A DNA stretch of 64,000 nucleotides from NCBI GenBank assembly GCA_900548385.1, contig URKJ01000003.1:62001-126000 (forward strand), written 5' to 3'. Under the pieces are notes generated by a model. The model ran no database searches and was not told the DNA's origin. It saw only the letters and a program-made list of their open reading frames with translations. The translations under genes were made by a program, and so were the position numbers. Positions 18,197 through 27,280 of this stretch are shown here, piece by piece; within the stretch, counting starts at the first letter, position 1; every line of letters begins with the position of its first letter. This DNA is from an uncultured bacterium. Its GTDB lineage: Bacteria > Verrucomicrobiota > Lentisphaeria > Victivallales > UBA1829.

Positions 18197-19183
18197 ATGA
18201 AACCGAAACTGCTTTCTCTTTGTGAAATCGCGGATGCCGGAGCGCTTGCCCGGATCGAAGCGCTGTTCGACGTCACTGTCGCAAAGATAACGGACGAGGC
18301 GGAGCTCGCCGCCGCGATTCCCGGTTATGAAGCGCTGATCGTGCCGTTCACGGCGTCGATGCTTGTCAGCGAACGCGTGATCGACGCAGCGCCCGGATTG
18401 AAACTGATTGCGTCCTCCTACGGCGGCACGCGGCAGAACATTGCGGATGTTTACGCGTTGGAAAAGGGGATCACCGTGATCCATACGGGGGCGTCGCGGG
18501 AACGGCCGATGGCGGAATACACGCTTGCGCTGGTTTTGTCGAGTCTGCTGCGGATCAACTGCTATCATGCGGATATGACGCTTGGCGGCGAGGCGTGGCC
18601 GCGCATGAAATATCCGCGGACGCGGATTCTGCACAACCGCCCGGTTGCGGTTATCGGTTATGGCAGGATCGGCAAAGCGGTGGTTTCGCTGTTCCGCTGT
18701 TTCACGGACCGGATCGCGGTTGTCAGCCGGCACATGACGGCGGAGGAGGCGCGGAGTGCCGGACTGGTAAAAATGGAACTGACGGAGGCTTTTGCCGGAA
18801 ATGAGATTATCATTCTTGCCGGCGGCAGCAATGCGGAGACGTTTCACATGATCGGCGCGGAACAGTTTGCCGCGATGCGGGAAGACGCCCTGTTTGTCAA
18901 TATCGCGCGCGGAAAAATGGTGGATCAGGCGGCAATGATCGCTGCGGCGGAGTCGAAGAATATTTTTCTTGCTCTGGATGTGTTTGAGAACGAGCCGCTG
19001 GAAGCCGATTCTCCGCTGCGGAAACTTGACCGCGTTCTCCTGACGCCGCACCGGGCGAACAACTCCATCGAATTTGAAGAACGCTGGAAATGTCTTGCCG
19101 GAGAGCTGGAATGTTTCGCCGCAGGCGGTGTTCCGGAATCCGCTCTGACAATCGACCGGGCAAAGGTGATGAGTGAGTCCTGA
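18197..19183 (+). CDS. D-2-hydroxyacid dehydrogenase
   Basis: 328 residues of the NAD-dependent D-isomer 2-hydroxyacid dehydrogenase family. The Rossmann motif GYGRIG is near 154-159, and the catalytic triad is R238 (NIARGK), E264 (FENEP) and H285 (TPHRAN). It starts 3 bp after kduD and is followed 24 bp later by a pseudopilin gene. It may reduce or oxidise a 2-keto acid such as hydroxypyruvate or glyoxylate formed downstream of uronate breakdown; the substrate is inferred only. Confidence 0.85.
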   Translation: MKPKLLSLCEIADAGALARIEALFDVTVAKITDEAELAAAIPGYEALIVPFTASMLVSERVIDAAPGLKLIASSYGGTRQNIADVYALEKGITVIHTGASRERPMAEYTLALVLSSLLRINCYHADMTLGGEAWPRMKYPRTRILHNRPVAVIGYGRIGKAVVSLFRCFTDRIAVVSRHMTAEEARSAGLVKMELTEAFAGNEIIILAGGSNAETFHMIGAEQFAAMREDALFVNIARGKMVDQAAMIAAAESKNIFLALDVFENEPLEADSPLRKLDRVLLTPHRANNSIEFEERWKCLAGELECFAAGGVPESALTIDRAKVMSES

Positions 19184-19207
19184 TAGAAAAAAGAAAGGTG
19201 TGCCGTT

Positions 19208-20002
19208 ATGGGAAGAGGAAAAACAGCCGTATTTACTCTTGGATTGTCCTGCAAAAAGGGGAGGAGGTGGAAGTTTTCTCTTATGGAACTGCTGATTACA
19301 ACATCAATCATTATAATCCTTGCCGCAATCATGATGCCGGGGCTCGGCAAGGCGCGCCAGCGGGCATTTCAAACGCAATGCTCCGGGATCCTGAATCAAC
19401 TCGGAAAGGCGTGCCAGATGTATGCAGACGATCACGAGGACCGTTTCCCTGTTTATAAGGACGGAGAGTCTCCGGAAGTGCGCATGTGGTATTCGCTTGT
19501 TTCATCTGCGGGAAAAACGAGTATGCTGGGGGCTTATATGGGACATCCGAATACATCGTCGTCCCGCAATGCGCCGCCCATTGGAGTATTGACCTCCGGA
19601 TTCCATAACAAATACGTCTGTCCCGCAGAAACTCTGAAAGGGGATGATGTAACCGGAACTTACGGCTATAATCAACATCTGTATTCCGAGTCTTTGACCG
19701 GTTACTCCGACCCCGTGCAGAAATCTGCCGCACGGGAACGTTCCACTCTGCGCCGGGCATGGAGAATGCCGTCGGCCAGCCTGTTCGTCGGTGAAATTCT
19801 GCACAGCGGCGAGAAGTTCATCAATTATTACGATCCGGTAAACGATGCCGGCAATGCCAACGGAAAGTTTATGAGATTCCGTCATATCAGCGCAGCCAAT
19901 GTTCTTTATGGAGATTCACATGTCGCCCCGGTTTCCTACACTCCCGCAAACTGGCGTCCGAATTCATGGCGGAAACCATTTTGGTTTCCTGTCTGGAGGT
20001 AA
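19208..20002 (+). CDS. Pseudopilin-like protein with degenerate FSLMELL signal
   Basis: 264 residues with an N-terminal type IV pilin-like segment: a basic leader (residues 1-22), then FSLMELL (F23, E27) and a hydrophobic helix (about 28-43). The residue before F23 is Lys, not the usual Gly of prepilin peptidase sites. The C-terminal part carries an H-x9-D motif in which the D is followed by S instead of G (near 238-249). Between uronate catabolic genes and a secreted beta-helix gene (3 bp downstream), it looks like part of a surface degradation system. Cleavage and pilus assembly are unproven. Confidence 0.8.
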   Translation: MGRGKTAVFTLGLSCKKGRRWKFSLMELLITTSIIIILAAIMMPGLGKARQRAFQTQCSGILNQLGKACQMYADDHEDRFPVYKDGESPEVRMWYSLVSSAGKTSMLGAYMGHPNTSSSRNAPPIGVLTSGFHNKYVCPAETLKGDDVTGTYGYNQHLYSESLTGYSDPVQKSAARERSTLRRAWRMPSASLFVGEILHSGEKFINYYDPVNDAGNANGKFMRFRHISAANVLYGDSHVAPVSYTPANWRPNSWRKPFWFPVWR

Positions 20003-20005
20003 GCG

Positions 20006-22372
20006 ATGATCCGGTGTATTGTTCTGGGAGCCGTATTGTCCGGTTGTATCGTTTCCGCAGAGCCGCATTTGATTCTGGAACCGACATTTGAAAACTGTTC
20101 TGTCCGGCTGGTGGATTCGCGGAAAACGGAAACGGTAAAACTTCAATTCCGTGAGAAAGGGAAAGACGGATGGGCGGATGCGCCGGATCTGGTACGTCTG
20201 CCGGATCCCGAACGTACCCGTGACTGGAAGAGGAAAGACCGGAAAGTCGTCATGCCGTATCGGGATGGCGAATTCCGCGGTTCCATTCTGCTGCTGAAGG
20301 AGGGGGGCAGATATGAGGTCCGCGCGATACTGCTCCCGTCCGGCAAAGAGTTGAGAGGAACGTTCCAAACCCTTTCCTCCCGGATTCCCGCAATCGCAGA
20401 AACCATTTATATAGAAGATCTTGCTCCGGGATCTTTTTTGAAAAAACGAAAAGGAACACCGGATTCATATATCCGTCTCACAAGCCGGAGCAATGATTTT
20501 GTTCTGACGGATGACAAACGTTTTTTTCCCGCCGTTCTTACCTTGGAAGATTGTGCGTACCTGCTGATTGACGGGATCCATATCAGGGGAGGAAACCGTC
20601 ATGCGCTTTGGCTGAGGAACTGTTCCGATATCCGGATCGTGAATTGTGAATTCGAAGGGAATTCCCGCAATTCCGGTTATGATCGGGACGGCGACGGAAC
20701 AGCGAAAAGTTTGACAAACGGCCGAACACCGCACGGGGAGGGAGCGTTGACGCTGAAAGAATGCCGGAATATCCTTGTGGAACGGTGTTTCATTCATACA
20801 CCGGCTTCCTCCGCGAACAGCTGGTTCCATTCTCATCCATTCGGACCGATGGCGATTGCCACGGGAAACTGCGGCGGCGGGATTGTGATCCGTTATAACG
20901 ATCTGGCCGGTTCCCATCTGTTCCGATACGATGATGTGATTGGCGGCGGAACGAACAATTCCCCCCTCGGAGGTTTTGCATGGAACGCAGATATCTACGG
21001 TAATTTTTTCCTGAATGCCAATGACGACGGAATTGAACTGGATGGCGGACAATCGAATGTGCGCTGTTATCGCAACCGTTTTATTTCCTCTTATTGCGGA
21101 ATCAGTACGGCCCCTTGCATTGTTGGTCCCTGCTGGCTGTTCGACAATCTGCTCCATGATCCGGGCGATGAAAACGGCAGATCCGGAGCTGAACTGAAAA
21201 CTCATTTCGGCGATATGGGAACCGGACGGATTGTCGCGGTTGGGAATACAATAAACTGTCCGCCCCCCGGCGGTCCGCTTCCGGCGGTTTCCGATCCTGC
21301 ATCAATCCGTCTTTATGCGCGCGGGAACGTCATGACACACTCCTGTGCCAAGCCCGGCCCCCTGACGGATATGGATCACAATCTGGCTCCCTCCGCCGGG
21401 GCGGAAACGCATGGCATTGCCGCGACTCCGCAGTTCCGCGACGCCCGGAGCGGAGATTTCCGGCTGAAATCCGGAAGTCCCGGAACGGGGACAATGCCGC
21501 AAATTACCGGTTTGCGGAAAAAAGGTGATGATCCCGGTGCATTTCCACATCCCGGAGCGCCGGATTTGCCATACCGTCCGTTTCCCGTTATAACCGACCG
21601 TTCCAGAATAGAATTTTCTGCTCCTGAGCGGATGGCTCCGGTAAAGGTTCGTCTGTCCGTCGTGCCGGGGAAACAGTTCCAGGGAACATTCCGGATCCGG
21701 AAGAGCCCGAAGTGCGATTATCTGTCGGTTTCGCCCGGAGCGGGAATACTCCGTTCCGGCAAAACCATAGAACTGACTGTTCGCCTGCTTCCGGAAAAGG
21801 TACCGGAAACGGGACTTCTTTCCGATGCGTTTTTTGTGCGGTTTGACAATGGTTTTTCGCGTCCGGTGTTTGTTCGTTCCGATTTGCGGAAAATTCAGAA
21901 TCCGCACCGTGATTCCAGTCCGGTTCTGTTAACGATTCCTGCCTTGAATCTGATGAACGCCGGAAAGTATCCGCATCGGGGAAATGGAGTGCTGTTCTCC
22001 CCTGCGGATTGCAGGGAGCCGCTGGCATGGGAGTTCGAGCTCCCGCGCTCCGGACGGTACTATTTTTTCTGGCGTGGAAGTACATCCGGAATTCAGCGCA
22101 ATCTATTTGAATTTTCCCTGAATGGAGATGCGTACCGTCCGGTTCAGGTTGGTATCTACTTCTCTGCTCCTCCATTTGCAGAAACCGTATGGCGGTCCCT
22201 GTGGCGTAAATCCCGCGTTACCCGGAATTTCGAGTCGTTTCAGCTGCCGCCCGGACGGCATGTGCTGCGTTTGCGTCCGCTCCGTCCGGTCCGGCTGGAG
22301 GCTCTGGCGGTGACGGATACACCGGGCAGACTGCTTCAGCAGGACGTTTCCTGTCGGGGTGGACTCAAATAA
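20006..22372 (+). CDS. Secreted right-handed beta-helix protein (pectate-lyase-like fold)
   Basis: 788 residues with a signal peptide; LSGC at residues 11-14 fits a lipobox, so it may be a lipoprotein. Residues about 130-430 show repeated short beta strands (LLIDGIHIRGG, IRIVNCEFEG, ILVERCFIHT, ADIYGNFFLNANDDGIELDGG), the pattern of parallel beta-helix proteins. The C-terminal 250 residues look like beta-sandwich modules. Such proteins are lyases, hydrolases or epimerases; no catalytic residues can be assigned. As last gene of the uronate operon it probably attacks or binds a pectin-like polymer outside the cell. Confidence 0.75.
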   Translation: MIRCIVLGAVLSGCIVSAEPHLILEPTFENCSVRLVDSRKTETVKLQFREKGKDGWADAPDLVRLPDPERTRDWKRKDRKVVMPYRDGEFRGSILLLKEGGRYEVRAILLPSGKELRGTFQTLSSRIPAIAETIYIEDLAPGSFLKKRKGTPDSYIRLTSRSNDFVLTDDKRFFPAVLTLEDCAYLLIDGIHIRGGNRHALWLRNCSDIRIVNCEFEGNSRNSGYDRDGDGTAKSLTNGRTPHGEGALTLKECRNILVERCFIHTPASSANSWFHSHPFGPMAIATGNCGGGIVIRYNDLAGSHLFRYDDVIGGGTNNSPLGGFAWNADIYGNFFLNANDDGIELDGGQSNVRCYRNRFISSYCGISTAPCIVGPCWLFDNLLHDPGDENGRSGAELKTHFGDMGTGRIVAVGNTINCPPPGGPLPAVSDPASIRLYARGNVMTHSCAKPGPLTDMDHNLAPSAGAETHGIAATPQFRDARSGDFRLKSGSPGTGTMPQITGLRKKGDDPGAFPHPGAPDLPYRPFPVITDRSRIEFSAPERMAPVKVRLSVVPGKQFQGTFRIRKSPKCDYLSVSPGAGILRSGKTIELTVRLLPEKVPETGLLSDAFFVRFDNGFSRPVFVRSDLRKIQNPHRDSSPVLLTIPALNLMNAGKYPHRGNGVLFSPADCREPLAWEFELPRSGRYYFFWRGSTSGIQRNLFEFSLNGDAYRPVQVGIYFSAPPFAETVWRSLWRKSRVTRNFESFQLPPGRHVLRLRPLRPVRLEALAVTDTPGRLLQQDVSCRGGLK

Positions 22373-22405
22373 TACGGTTCTCCGGTCTTCCGGGGAGTGA
22401 ATTGC

Positions 22406-22432
22406 CGGTTTGCAGGTTTTTCCTGCGAACCG
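22406..22432 (+). terminator. Hairpin at the end of the uronate/pectin operon
   Basis: CGGTTTGCAGG (22406-22416) pairs with CCTGCGAACCG (22422-22432) around TTTTT; ten Watson-Crick pairs and one T-G pair. The tail (ACTTTTACTTT) is only partly T-rich. Confidence 0.65.
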
Positions 22433-22486
22433 ACTTTTACTTTAAAATTACTTTAAATTTTATTTTAAAAGAAACGAAAAAAGGTA

Positions 22487-22515
22487 TTGACAATGCGCGG
22501 GAAATATGTTATAAT
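22487..22515 (+). promoter_or_regulatory. Consensus sigma70 promoter of the lacI-pseudopilin-glycosidase cassette
   Basis: TTGACA (22487-22492), 17-bp spacer, TATAAT (22510-22515); TTTAAA-rich sequence upstream (22440-22470) resembles an UP element. About 30 bp before the lacI-family ATG. Confidence 0.8.
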
Positions 22516-22544
22516 TTAAACAGACAACAATCAGAGGAACGGCA

Positions 22545-23549
22545 ATGGCTGGAAAAATACGGAATTTGAACGATCTGGCAAAGCGGATTGGATGCACGGC
22601 GACCGCGGTTTCGATGGCGCTGCATGATTCTCCGCAGCTGTCCGCGGAACTTCGCGAGAAGATCAAGAAAACCGCGGAGGAACATGATTTTGTGCCCCGT
22701 TCTTACTGCAGGCGGACGGTTCAGGGAAAAAAGCGCTATTCGCACCTGGGACCTCTCCTTTTGCTGCATAACGATTTTTTCAACGAACTCAATCCCGCCC
22801 GTGATCAGACGATGCCGTTTGCGTTTCAGCTGCTGAATCAGTACGGGGTGGAGTATGCGTATCTGGATGTTTCCGAAGTCCGGAAGAATCCGGAACTGTT
22901 CCGGGAGTTCGTCGGGGTTCTGTATTACAACGATCAGGAAATCGAGCTTCCCCCCGCGATGCCCGCGATGCAGATTTTCGGCTGGACGTCTCCCGGACCG
23001 TGTCAGGACCGGATCACGGTGGACGATGTGCGGATCGCGGAACTTGGCGTTCAGTTTTTCCTGAATGCGGGAGTCCGCAGGGTTGCAATGGTCTGGCGGG
23101 AGGATATGATCCGGGATTTCTATGAACACCCGCGTGTGAAAGTGCTGGAACGGGAACTGAATGCCAAAGGCGTGCCCGTCACTCCGATTCTGTTCGAACG
23201 TCAGGACACCGATTTTCTGGACCGCCTTCAGACCTATATCCGCAGCGGGGATCCGTCCATCGGTTTTTTTGCGTTCAACGCCGTCAGCGGGCTGAAACTT
23301 TGCAGTGCGCTTGACATCATGCGCCTGATGCCGGAATATGCGCCGGGAAAACTGCTGGTTTGCGACAACGATTCCATTTTACAGAATTTCTGGCCCCGGT
23401 TCCATATCATTGATCTGGATTTTCCCGCTCTCACCCGCCGTGCGGTCGATGGACTGCTCTGGCGGTTGGAAAATCCGGGTGCGCCGGGTGCGGTCACTTA
23501 TCAGTGTCCCCGTTTGATTGCTCCGAAACAGGAATCATATCATAAATAA
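22545..23549 (+). CDS. LacI-family transcriptional regulator
   Basis: 334 residues. N-terminal helix-turn-helix at about 5-30 (LNDLAKRIGCTATAVSMAL) and hinge near 45-55, then a periplasmic-binding-protein-like sensor domain. The sensor is diverged but keeps the late VDDVRIAELGVQFFLNAGVRRVAMV type segment. GAGGAA precedes the ATG. The pseudopilin start at 23572 is 22 bp beyond the stop, so regulator, pseudopilin and glycosidase probably share one transcript and the regulator controls itself. Confidence 0.85.
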   Translation: MAGKIRNLNDLAKRIGCTATAVSMALHDSPQLSAELREKIKKTAEEHDFVPRSYCRRTVQGKKRYSHLGPLLLLHNDFFNELNPARDQTMPFAFQLLNQYGVEYAYLDVSEVRKNPELFREFVGVLYYNDQEIELPPAMPAMQIFGWTSPGPCQDRITVDDVRIAELGVQFFLNAGVRRVAMVWREDMIRDFYEHPRVKVLERELNAKGVPVTPILFERQDTDFLDRLQTYIRSGDPSIGFFAFNAVSGLKLCSALDIMRLMPEYAPGKLLVCDNDSILQNFWPRFHIIDLDFPALTRRAVDGLLWRLENPGAPGAVTYQCPRLIAPKQESYHK

Positions 23550-23571
23550 AAAAAGAAAGGAACGGTTGCAA

Positions 23572-24297
23572 ATGAAAACAGGATTCAACAGAAGAAACGT
23601 CGGAACGGGATGTCATAGGTTCACCCTCATAGAGCTCCTCGTGGTAATTGCTATCATCGCCATACTTGCAGGGATACTTCTGCCTGCTTTGAATGCGGCA
23701 AGAGAGAAAGCGAGAAGCATTCAATGCACGAACAATCTGAAACAGATTTCCCTTTCCATGGCGTCCTATGCGTCCGATCAGGGCGGATATGTCATTACGG
23801 GAACGAAGAATCCGACTCCGTGGACGAGTCTGCTCGCACAGGGCGGATATTTGAAGAGCAATACGGACAAACAGCTCCACTGTCCGGTTCTGAGACGGCC
23901 GGAGCGGACGGAGAACAACTATCAATTCCGCGTATATGGGAGCCTGTATATCCGCTGGGATTCGGAAAAAACGTTTTGGAGAGACGCCGGATTCGGTGAA
24001 TTTGTCCTGCCGTATGATCCCAACGGCGTGATCTTTCATCTTGCGAAATTGAAGAAACCATCGGAAATGCCGCATTTCGCCGATACGATTGACAGGGGAA
24101 CGGCTCCCCGGTTCACCGGTTCGTGGATGCTTCCCCTCCGTGGCAGCGGGAGCGGAAATGAACTGCAGTCGTATCATCATCGCGGCGATTCCAATGTCGT
24201 GTTCTTTGACGGTCACGCGCAGTCGTGCAGTGTTGCCCGGATGAGGTCGATCGGCGCCAATCAGGGTGTTGTCAACTGGACTGCCGTAACGTGGTAA
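23572..24297 (+). CDS. Pseudopilin-like protein (FTLIELL, H-x9-DG)
   Basis: 241 residues from the ATG at 23572, chosen because GAAAGG lies upstream; an in-frame ATG at 23518 is inside the lacI gene. A basic leader is followed by FTLIELLVVIAIIAIL and a long hydrophobic helix, then AREKARSIQCTNNLKQ, the usual layout of Lentisphaerota/Planctomycetota pilin-like proteins. Arg, not Gly, precedes the Phe. A perfect H-x9-DG motif is near the C terminus (second His of HHRGD to DGH). It is followed 22 bp later by a secreted glycosidase. Confidence 0.87.
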   Translation: MKTGFNRRNVGTGCHRFTLIELLVVIAIIAILAGILLPALNAAREKARSIQCTNNLKQISLSMASYASDQGGYVITGTKNPTPWTSLLAQGGYLKSNTDKQLHCPVLRRPERTENNYQFRVYGSLYIRWDSEKTFWRDAGFGEFVLPYDPNGVIFHLAKLKKPSEMPHFADTIDRGTAPRFTGSWMLPLRGSGSGNELQSYHHRGDSNVVFFDGHAQSCSVARMRSIGANQGVVNWTAVTW

Positions 24298-24319
24298 GAG
24301 GAAAAAAGGAGAATTTAAA

Positions 24320-27280
24320 ATGCTGAAACCGCTTATTGTCTGCTGTTGCGCTGTCGCGTACTCGCTGAGTGCCGCTGTGATTCAGGATTTTTCGGTGGAC
24401 CGCCCGCCCGTGCCTGTCTGGAAAGGCAAGGCATTGCGTCAGAGTGCGGAATATGTCGGGGACGGACTTCTGGTCCGTTGGGACACGGCGCTGAACGGAG
24501 CCTGTATCTTCGGCGAACCGTGGAAAAAGACGTTTACTGTGCCTGAATTTGAGCAGGCGAATTGCCGGGTGGATGTGGAAATCACGGAACCTTCTCCGAT
24601 GAGAGAGTTTTGTGTCCGTTTCACGGATTCCCGGAAAGAGGTGTTCCAGTGGCGTGCCTCGGTCGATTTCCGGAAGCCGGGAACGTACCGTGTTGTAATT
24701 CCGATGACGCGGAAGAATTTCCGTCATGCGTTCGGCGGCAACAAGGACCGGAACATTGATTTCCCGATGCGTTTTTATTCCTGTGTGGTCAGTGCGCCTA
24801 AAAACAGCGGCACGGCGTCCGTTCTCGTGAAAAAGATCAGCTTTGAGTTCAGCCCGGTGAAATCGGAATGGAATGCGGTGAAATTCGATATTGAAACGGG
24901 GAATGCCGCGCGGGTCCTGAAAAAGGGGGAAGAGGAAAAGCTGAGATTTCTTCTGCGCAATCCGGGCAGTACGCCGCTTTCCTGCCGCGCAAGAATGGAG
25001 TTCCGGGATTTTTCCGGCAGCACCATTGCGGAGAGTGCGGAACTGACGCTTCCCGCGGGCGGAACGCTGGAATACCAGCCGAAAACGCGTCTGCCGCATT
25101 TCGGACACTGGAATGTGCTGATGCGGCTGGAGGCGGTTGACGGTTCCGGATTTGCCGAGCGGAAGCGGAGTCTTGCCTACATGGTTCCCGCGGGTCCGGG
25201 AAAAATCGGCAAGCAGGGCTTTGTGTTCGGTATCTGCATTCCGGGATGGTACGATACGAAAATCTTTCCGCTTGAGGCGGAAACGGCGTCGTTGTGCGGT
25301 GCGTCGGCGCTCCGGCTGAACTTCCGCTGGCGCGAACTGGAGCGGAAACCCGATGAGTGGCATCTTGCCATGCTGAACCGGATCATGAAGGAGTACGAAA
25401 CGCGCGGTATGGAGGTTATGCCGATCCTGTCCAATCCGCCTGTCTGGGCGCGTTCCGATAAAAACAAGCCGAACAGTCTGCCGGATTTCCGGGAATGGCG
25501 CAAGTATGCGGGATTTTTTTTCCGGAATTACGGCGACCGGATCCGCTTCTGGGAGATTTGGAATGAACCGGATCTGTTCAGCTTCTGCGATTTCTCCGCG
25601 CCGGACTATGTGCAGCTGCAGAAGATCGTCCGGGAGGAGCAGAAAAAATTTGCCCCGCATGTGAAAATCCTGACCGGCGGTTTTGCCCATGCATATCCGG
25701 AGAACAATAAGAACGGATTTCAGGAATATGTGCTTGCAAACGGGAAAGAGTATTTCGATATTCATGCGTTTCACGGGCACGGCGGATTCAAGGCGTTCCG
25801 GCGGCAGGTGGAGGAATTTCTGCTGCCGATGCGGAAACGGGCCGGAGTCACCGTTCCGTGGTATGCCAACGAAACGGCGGTGTCCGCATACGGATTCGGC
25901 GAGCGGAGACAGGCGGAGACGCTGTTTAAAAAGTTCCTTTATTCCTGGTCGGCGGGAGCAATCGGCTATAACTGGTACAATCTCCGCAACAACGGCTTTG
26001 CCGCCAACGATCCGGAACATCACTACGGTCTTGTGACGTTTGATTTCTACCCGAAACCTGTTTATGTGGTCTATAACACGCTTGCAACGGTCTTCCGCCC
26101 GATGGAGTTCGTCCGCCGTGTCAATCCGGGAACGGACATCTGGGTTCTGGAGTTCGCCGGCGGCGGGGACCGTGCGGTTGCGGTCTGGAACGATACGCCG
26201 GAAAAAGTCGCCGATGAGCCCGCCGTTTTCCGGACTGATGCGGAATCCGTGGAGGCGGTCGATCTGATGGGCAACCGCCGGAAACTTGCCGTGACGGACG
26301 GCATAGTGATTCATCGTATTTCCGGAACGCCGGAAACTCTGCTTTTCCATAAAGCCGCTTATGCCCGGTATGCCGGGGCGTTGGTAAAAGGATGGGTGAA
26401 TGGTGGCGCTGTGCCCGGACTCGTCCCGGCGGAACTGCATGTTGCTCTGTTCAATCCGTTTGACGGGGCGCGGACTTATGATTTGAGTGTCAATGGCGGG
26501 AAAGAGATGCAGATTACGGCGTTGCCTCCGGAAATCCGCCTGCAGCCGGGCGAGAGGAGGACGCTGAGCGCGAAAATCCTGCTGAAGCCGGGTGCGCGGG
26601 GAGCGCAGAATCCGGAATTGTCGGTTGCGTTTCCCGGTTTCCATACCGTGCTCCGTGTGCCGATGGAACATGCGATCCTGATTCCCCGGAACCGGAAACC
26701 GGACGAATGGGATTTTATTCTCCGGAACCGGGATCAGGTTCATGCGCTGTTTGATGCCGATCCGGGCAATGCCCACAAACTCTGGAAAGGGCCGGGCGAT
26801 CTTTCCGCCAAGATCCGCATGGAGCTGAAAGGCGATGCGTGGATCCTGAAGTTCGCAGTTACGGACGACAAGCATGTTCAGCCGCACCGGGGATTCCATG
26901 TCTGGCAGGGGGACGGCGTGCAGATCGCGTTTTCCCTGCCCGGACAGAAGGGACTCTGGATCGCCGGACTCACGCTTCTTGTCGATGGAAAACCGGAGCT
27001 GTTCCTGTGGGAGTCGCCCGCGTCCTTTGCCGGGAAACATCCGGTGAAGCAGTGGAATCTGAATGCCCGCCGTTCCGGAACTCTGACGGAATATGAAGTC
27101 CGGATTCCGCTTGCCTCCATCGGCATGACGCCGGAATCGTGGAAGAAAGGGATTCGTTTCAGCGCGCTGATCAATGACAACGACGGATTCGGACGCGAGG
27201 GCTGGATTCAGATTTCGGAAGGGATCGCAAGCAACCGTTCCGCGGAAAAATATCCGCTCATCCTTTTTGAACAGAAGTGA
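24320..27280 (+). CDS. Secreted clan GH-A glycoside hydrolase with CBM-like C terminus
   Basis: 986 residues with a signal peptide (cleavage near SLSA-A, residue 18-19). An N-terminal beta-rich module (about 20-290) precedes a TIM-barrel domain (about 295-600) with acid/base candidate E416 in EIWNEPD and nucleophile candidate E518 in WYANETAVS, like GH39/GH5-type enzymes. The last 200 residues (KLWKGPGDLSAKI, DDKHVQPHRGF, GDGVQIAF) resemble a CBM9-like domain. Secreted or periplasmic enzyme of the LacI/pseudopilin cassette; substrate unknown. AAGGAG precedes the ATG. Confidence 0.78.
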   Translation: MLKPLIVCCCAVAYSLSAAVIQDFSVDRPPVPVWKGKALRQSAEYVGDGLLVRWDTALNGACIFGEPWKKTFTVPEFEQANCRVDVEITEPSPMREFCVRFTDSRKEVFQWRASVDFRKPGTYRVVIPMTRKNFRHAFGGNKDRNIDFPMRFYSCVVSAPKNSGTASVLVKKISFEFSPVKSEWNAVKFDIETGNAARVLKKGEEEKLRFLLRNPGSTPLSCRARMEFRDFSGSTIAESAELTLPAGGTLEYQPKTRLPHFGHWNVLMRLEAVDGSGFAERKRSLAYMVPAGPGKIGKQGFVFGICIPGWYDTKIFPLEAETASLCGASALRLNFRWRELERKPDEWHLAMLNRIMKEYETRGMEVMPILSNPPVWARSDKNKPNSLPDFREWRKYAGFFFRNYGDRIRFWEIWNEPDLFSFCDFSAPDYVQLQKIVREEQKKFAPHVKILTGGFAHAYPENNKNGFQEYVLANGKEYFDIHAFHGHGGFKAFRRQVEEFLLPMRKRAGVTVPWYANETAVSAYGFGERRQAETLFKKFLYSWSAGAIGYNWYNLRNNGFAANDPEHHYGLVTFDFYPKPVYVVYNTLATVFRPMEFVRRVNPGTDIWVLEFAGGGDRAVAVWNDTPEKVADEPAVFRTDAESVEAVDLMGNRRKLAVTDGIVIHRISGTPETLLFHKAAYARYAGALVKGWVNGGAVPGLVPAELHVALFNPFDGARTYDLSVNGGKEMQITALPPEIRLQPGERRTLSAKILLKPGARGAQNPELSVAFPGFHTVLRVPMEHAILIPRNRKPDEWDFILRNRDQVHALFDADPGNAHKLWKGPGDLSAKIRMELKGDAWILKFAVTDDKHVQPHRGFHVWQGDGVQIAFSLPGQKGLWIAGLTLLVDGKPELFLWESPASFAGKHPVKQWNLNARRSGTLTEYEVRIPLASIGMTPESWKKGIRFSALINDNDGFGREGWIQISEGIASNRSAEKYPLILFEQK

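Noticed and set aside
23234..24216. Minus-strand frames across the pseudopilin gene
   Set aside because: The pseudopilin on the plus strand has FTLIELL and H-x9-DG motifs; the antisense frames have no start signals.
24272..27040. A 922-codon open frame on the minus strand opposite the GH-A glycosidase gene
   Set aside because: It is antisense to a gene with clear family motifs, signal peptide and ribosome-binding site; its peptide is Arg/His/Pro-rich with no domain, as expected from the complement of codon-biased DNA.
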